Below are positions 60,448-64,000 of a stretch of 64,000 nt of DNA, in pieces. Both the position numbers and the translations under genes were made by a program. Source of the DNA: Balanoglossus misakiensis (lineage: Eukaryota; Hemichordata); assembly GCA_040954595.2 (NCBI GenBank), contig CM082595.2, positions 682,001-746,000 of the forward strand, read 5' to 3'. Position 1 is the first letter of the stretch. Each line of letters starts with the position of its first letter. Under the pieces are notes generated by a model. It saw nothing but the letters and a program-made list of their open reading frames with translations. It was not told the origin of the DNA and made no database searches.

Positions 60448-61662
60448 TCATGTCTTTCTCTGCTGGCCTGTCTCTGAAACTTTGGCTGAAAAATTCCTTC
60501 TGTATTCTGTCAGCCATTGTGATGTGTCTGATGGAGGTACATTGAATAGAGCCCTCTCTCTCTTCCGTCGGAGATTCTCCTGACTAAGTGCTTCCTGTTG
60601 CCGCACCATTTCGATCTCCTGCCGTTTCTTTGCACGCAGAGCAGCGGGATAAATATTCAGTGGCTGCAAAACAAAAATATGTTTTGGGTGTCACTCTCTG
60701 AGGGCAGTTCATGTATAGCACGAATCAGAAGATTAGGGTGATGATGATGATGATAGAAACTTTTATGTCGAGGCATTATCAGTCAGCTGGCACTTGTGTA
60801 AACCAATCAGTATGGTCATTCAAATGGACCATGCTAAGTTTGAAAGCAAGATCATGAAAATAATGCAAACACTGGGAACTATTGAGGTTTTAACCCTTTC
60901 ACCCCCAGCTCCCGCTTTAGAGGTCCAAACTTACCATAGATAACAATGGGTTTGGACCGAACCATGCTGGTGAAAGGGTTAAAATGTCAACTTACATGTG
61001 CAACAGCTGCTTTGACATTATGTGTCCTCTGAGCGCCAGTGTGTCTTTCACGGTCTGCCCATCCAAAAGCCAGGAATGGCGGTCGAATCTGGGGTGCCAC
61101 TTGTTTTGGTGACTTGGCAGATCTTCTGCAGCCCCCTGTAGCGGTTTGTGGTCTCGGCTTTTTAGGTTTTGCCTGCCTAACAACCTCGGGTGTTGCTGGT
61201 TCCAAAAATAAAAGGAGTTAGAATGTTACCCCAGGAAACATTTCAGAAATTACATACATGAACAATACATGCCACATAAGTATAAATATTGGTCAGTGAA
61301 ATCAAAAGAATTCAATTCTGAAAGTCGATACCTGGCTCCAATTTTTCTTCATTGACTGAATTATTCATGTTATAATTTCCAGCAGATAGTCCTTTGGGTG
61401 CTCCTTGGGAACTGTCGTCTCGCTCTTCCAGAAAATCGTCTCTCTTTTCTCTGTGATATACTGGTGCAGACTGTGGTCTTTTCTCCATTCCTCTGTCACT
61501 GTCATTTTCCCATTCCCAATCTTCCCACTCAAACGGTTCATGATGGTATTCCCGTTGTTTCCTCTGTAAGCGGTAGTCTATCTTCTCTTTGTAATGGTGG
61601 AAATGCTGATTCCATTGCGGTCCACGGAATTCACGCCGATACTCTGTTCTCTTGAACACCAT
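60448..61662 (-). CDS. CCSAP: Centriole, cilia and spindle-associated protein (CCSAP) orthologue
   Basis: Three exons on the minus strand join in phase: 61662-61332, 61195-60996 and 60663-60448 (248 residues; human CCSAP is 270). Three blocks match the family in order. The N-terminal block is TEYRREFRGPQWNQHFHHYK...DYRLQRK with an acidic EWEDWEW. The central block is PPFLAFGWADRERHTGAQRT then HNVKA. The C-terminal block is YPAALRAKKRQ followed by WLTEYRRNFSAKV. The region between is low-complexity and charged. Human CCSAP binds microtubules at centrioles, spindles and cilia and supports cilium function. The minus-strand AATAAA at 60353-60348 is about 95 nt past the stop. Intron 2 (60664-60995) carries a piggyBac-like MITE. 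It is head-to-head with the FMN-reductase gene. Confidence 0.9.
60733..60852. repeat. Dispersed repeat copy 2 (CCSAP intron 2)
   Basis: Aligns with 13200-13312 over ACCAATCAGT, ATGGACCAT and AGTT[T/C]GAAAG blocks. An (ATG)n tract sits at its left edge, as is typical of SINE or non-LTR tails. Confidence 0.5.
60890..60982. mobile_element. piggyBac-like MITE with TTAA target duplication
   Basis: An 85-bp element (60894-60978) is flanked by TTAA on both sides (60890-60893 and 60979-60982). Including the flanks, the inverted ends TTTTAACCCTTTCACC and GGTGAAAGGGTTAAAA are perfect 16-bp reverse complements. TTAA duplication with CCCTTT ends is the hallmark of piggyBac elements. There is no transposase, so it is non-autonomous. 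It sits in CCSAP intron 2, next to the older dispersed repeat copy. Confidence 0.8.
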
Positions 61663-61752
61663 TTTAACACCAATGCCTAGGTCTCACCACTACAGTACAT
61701 AACAAAACCAAATTAGTATAAGTTTCTTAGGATCTGCAGTTGGGACAAAATG

Positions 61753-61835
<83 letters not shown>

Positions 61836-61836
61836 A

Positions 61837-61878
<42 letters not shown>

Positions 61879-62692
61879 TTTCACCTGTGGCACGTACATG
61901 CATGTACTACAACCAGTAGAGGCTATGTACACAAACAAGACAGCGCTCGGTTAAATTACGGTTACCGTACGTCCTTGATCTTGTGGAATTTACTACGTAG
62001 TAGATTTTCACGTACTTTATCCTGGGAAACCCTGGAAAACGGCTGAGGGTGTGCGATAGCTCTGTCAGCGTCACTGGAATGTAATGTTGTTGTTCAGAGG
62101 TGAAACCCCCACGCTTGGTCACGTGACCACGCTTGCCTCGTTTCCAGGCAGCAGGAAGGTCATGACCCCACAGCAACTCAACGTAACCAACGTACCTGGA
62201 GGATACTTTTGCAGAAAAACAAAAGAGGACCGCGATCTCTACAGCTGTGCTACAGTGTTTAATTTCACAACCAGATCTACTGTCTATATAAATTGATGTA
62301 TAGAAATGTCCTTGTCAACAAGTATGAGCCTTTAATCCAAACACTAATGTCTCAAGTATTGTGCGACGTTACTTAAAACAGAGGAAAACAAAAATCACCA
62401 AAATTGTTTGTATTACAAGTAGAGACTTATTTAATAAGAACGTGATTATTATGATCGTCTGCCGTGGGAAGTCTCGGTTGTTTGACCCTGAACCATTTTT
62501 GCAGACTGCAAGTTCGTCGGATCTTGGTCAAACAGTCAATGACCTCATTATGAACAGTTGTGCAGGGATTAGACTCTATTGTGATAATAAGGCTTTGAGA
62601 GTAGCACCCCCCGATGAATGTCCTTGCACATTCACTTACTCAGCAAATTTCATTCAACGTTGATCATTACACCAACGACTCACTCAGCAAGC
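61663..62692. promoter_or_regulatory. Shared head-to-head intergenic region
   Basis: A 1,030-bp gap separates the CCSAP start (minus, 61662) from the FMN-reductase start (plus, 62693). A bidirectional promoter is possible. The CCSAP-proximal part holds the (CAT)n tract at 61753-61876. No clear TATA box is seen. Confidence 0.4.
61753..61876. repeat. (CAT)n trinucleotide repeat, about 41 units
   Basis: A nearly pure CAT tract with one CAA interruption (about 61835), about 90 bp upstream of the CCSAP ATG. Poly-His and poly-Met frames are repeat artefacts. The length is likely polymorphic. Confidence 0.95.
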
Positions 62693-64000
62693 ATGGCTAC
62701 CGGAGAAGGTCTGAAAGTGGTTATGTTCCTGGGAACTGTCCGAGAGGGACGAAATGGTCTCCGTGTGGCCAAATTCATGAAAAAACACCTGGAGAAAACT
62801 GGACATCAAGTTACGCTATTTGGTAGGTTTCAGCCAAGAGGGCGTCACCCTCATACAATACCAGCAATTCTATATGTCACAGAAAAGGTAGTGTGCACTA
62901 TGAGAGTGATATTTTCTCAATGTTTTATCCATTAGATCCTTTGGAGATGGACTTCCCGCTGTTGAAGAAACCACTGCAGTTTTACAAGGATCGATCGGAG
63001 GCCCCAGCGTTGTTGTTAGAGTGTGATAAGAAAGTCCAAGAGGCGGACGCGTTTGTGATTGTCTCCGGGGAGTATAATAACAGCATCCCGCCACCCCTCT
63101 CAAACACTATGGATCACTTCCCCCTGCAAAGCTACGGGTTCAAGCCCAGTGGTATCGTTTGCTATTCAATGGGTGAGCAGTTTGGGTATATTAAATCACC
63201 AGAGCGACTTTTTAATCTGTCAATGAGATATTATCAATGTTGCTTTTTTACGAATCAACACATAACCGATTCTTTTTATCACAGTAACCAGATGATTTTG
63301 TTTTGGTATACTTGCATTCGTTCGTTCGTTCGTTCGTTCGTTCGTTCGTTCGTTCGTTCGTTCGTTCGTTCGTTCGTTCGTTCGTTCGTTCATTCATTCA
63401 TTCATTCATTCATTCATTCATTCACTCATTCATTCATTCATTCATTCATTCATTCATTCATTCATTCATTCATTCATTCATTCATTCATTCATTCATTCA
63501 CTCATTCATTCATTCACTTATTCACTCATTCATTCACTCACTCATTCATTCATTATATTGGGCCGAAAAACACTTGATATTGATACAAAAATGAAAACTG
63601 TTTTTCGGAAACATAAATGAAAACCATGATTATATATGCATGTTACTTTTTCCAGAATAATGTAAACGATTTCCTATATTAATATACCTAAATCAACCGT
63701 AAAGTTTTACGTTTTGGTCCTTTAAAGCAAAAGTACGCCTATGTGGTATTTGTGCAAATATTTTCGCGACTGTACAACCGCTATTTTATTTTCATATATA
63801 TCCTTTCTTGCAGGTATGTTTGGAGGTATAAGAGCTGCAATGCAACTGCGCGCACTACTTGGAGAACTTGGCTGCATATCTGTGTCCAACATCTTCGCCA
63901 TTCCGCGCGTCCACGAGGCTTTCGACGAAGATGGGGTGCCGAAGAATGACCATATGGAGAGAGGCGCCGATCGCATGCTGGCTCAACTTGACTGGATGGC
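62693..64000 (+). CDS. NAD(P)H-dependent FMN reductase family protein (partial)
   Basis: Three phase-consistent exons are visible: 62693-62822, 62936-63172 and 63814 onward. They encode 184 residues before the window ends, so the 3' end is missing. Flavodoxin-like FMN_red features are present: an N-terminal beta strand and phosphate loop (VVMFLGTVREGRNGLRVA), the flavin loop SGEYNNSIPPPLSNTMDHF, and the motif GMFGGIRAAMQLRALLGELG followed by a NIFAIP strand. These proteins bind FMN and reduce quinones, azo compounds or free flavin with NAD(P)H in the cytosol. The ATG has acceptable context (AGCATGG). The family is mostly bacterial and fungal but occurs in invertebrate animals; true introns here argue for a resident animal gene. 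Substrate is unknown. Confidence 0.85.
63316..63553. repeat. (TTCG)n-(TTCA)n compound tetranucleotide repeat
   Basis: About 18 TTCG units (63316-63388) abut about 41 TTCA units (63389-63553), the latter with a few CACT and TTAT interruptions towards the right. It lies in FMN-reductase intron 2. A tetranucleotide without stops keeps all plus frames open and gives long SFVR/SFIH artefact frames. Confidence 0.95.

Noticed and set aside
61690-61938. Poly-Met and poly-His open frames
   Set aside because: Direct translation of the (CAT)n tract upstream of CCSAP.
63303-63620. Long Ser-Phe-Val-Arg / Ser-Phe-Ile-His repeat proteins
   Set aside because: Stop-free translation of a tetranucleotide microsatellite inside an intron.

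Overview
This is animal nuclear DNA: AT-rich, intron-rich, with GT/AG introns, microsatellites and decayed transposon relics. The gene set (Pax3/7, a P5B ATPase of the ATP13A2 type, a CCSAP orthologue, and a prokaryote-like NAD(P)H:FMN reductase) fits a marine invertebrate. I favour an invertebrate deuterostome such as a hemichordate or cephalochordate, but the sequence alone does not settle the phylum. No prokaryotic, viral or CRISPR feature was seen.

Layout. 1-1776 holds tandem repeats, chiefly a 243-bp satellite whose every full unit carries a 51-nt hairpin. 1777-6140 is noncoding with two fold-back hairpins and a possible short LTR. 6254-15657 (+) is a six-exon Pax3/7 gene with paired box, octapeptide, Pax-type homeodomain, a new-looking 20-residue tandem protein repeat, and a C-terminal OAR motif. 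17970-19118 (-) is a single-exon type I membrane protein with one fibronectin III domain. 19741-24961 (-) is a three-exon coiled-coil protein. 24962-38825 is about 14 kb without a recognisable gene. 38855-57993 (+) is a 31-exon P5B ATPase; all exon phases agree and the product is 1240 residues. 60448-61662 (-) is CCSAP, with a short piggyBac-like MITE in its second intron. 62693 to the window end (+) is the start of an FMN-reductase-family gene with a TTCG/TTCA microsatellite in an intron.

The genes do not form an operon or pathway. Pax3/7 is a developmental transcription factor, the ATPase is a late endosomal/lysosomal polyamine pump family member, CCSAP is a centriole/cilium protein, and the reductase is metabolic. 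The most useful context is linkage: Pax3/7 and an ATP13A2-type gene lie within about 25 kb here, and human PAX7 and ATP13A2 share band 1p36.13. This suggests retained ancestral linkage. The most unusual sequence features are the Pax3/7 internal repeat, its paired domain with no interrupting intron, and three tandem candidate splice donors in the homeobox.
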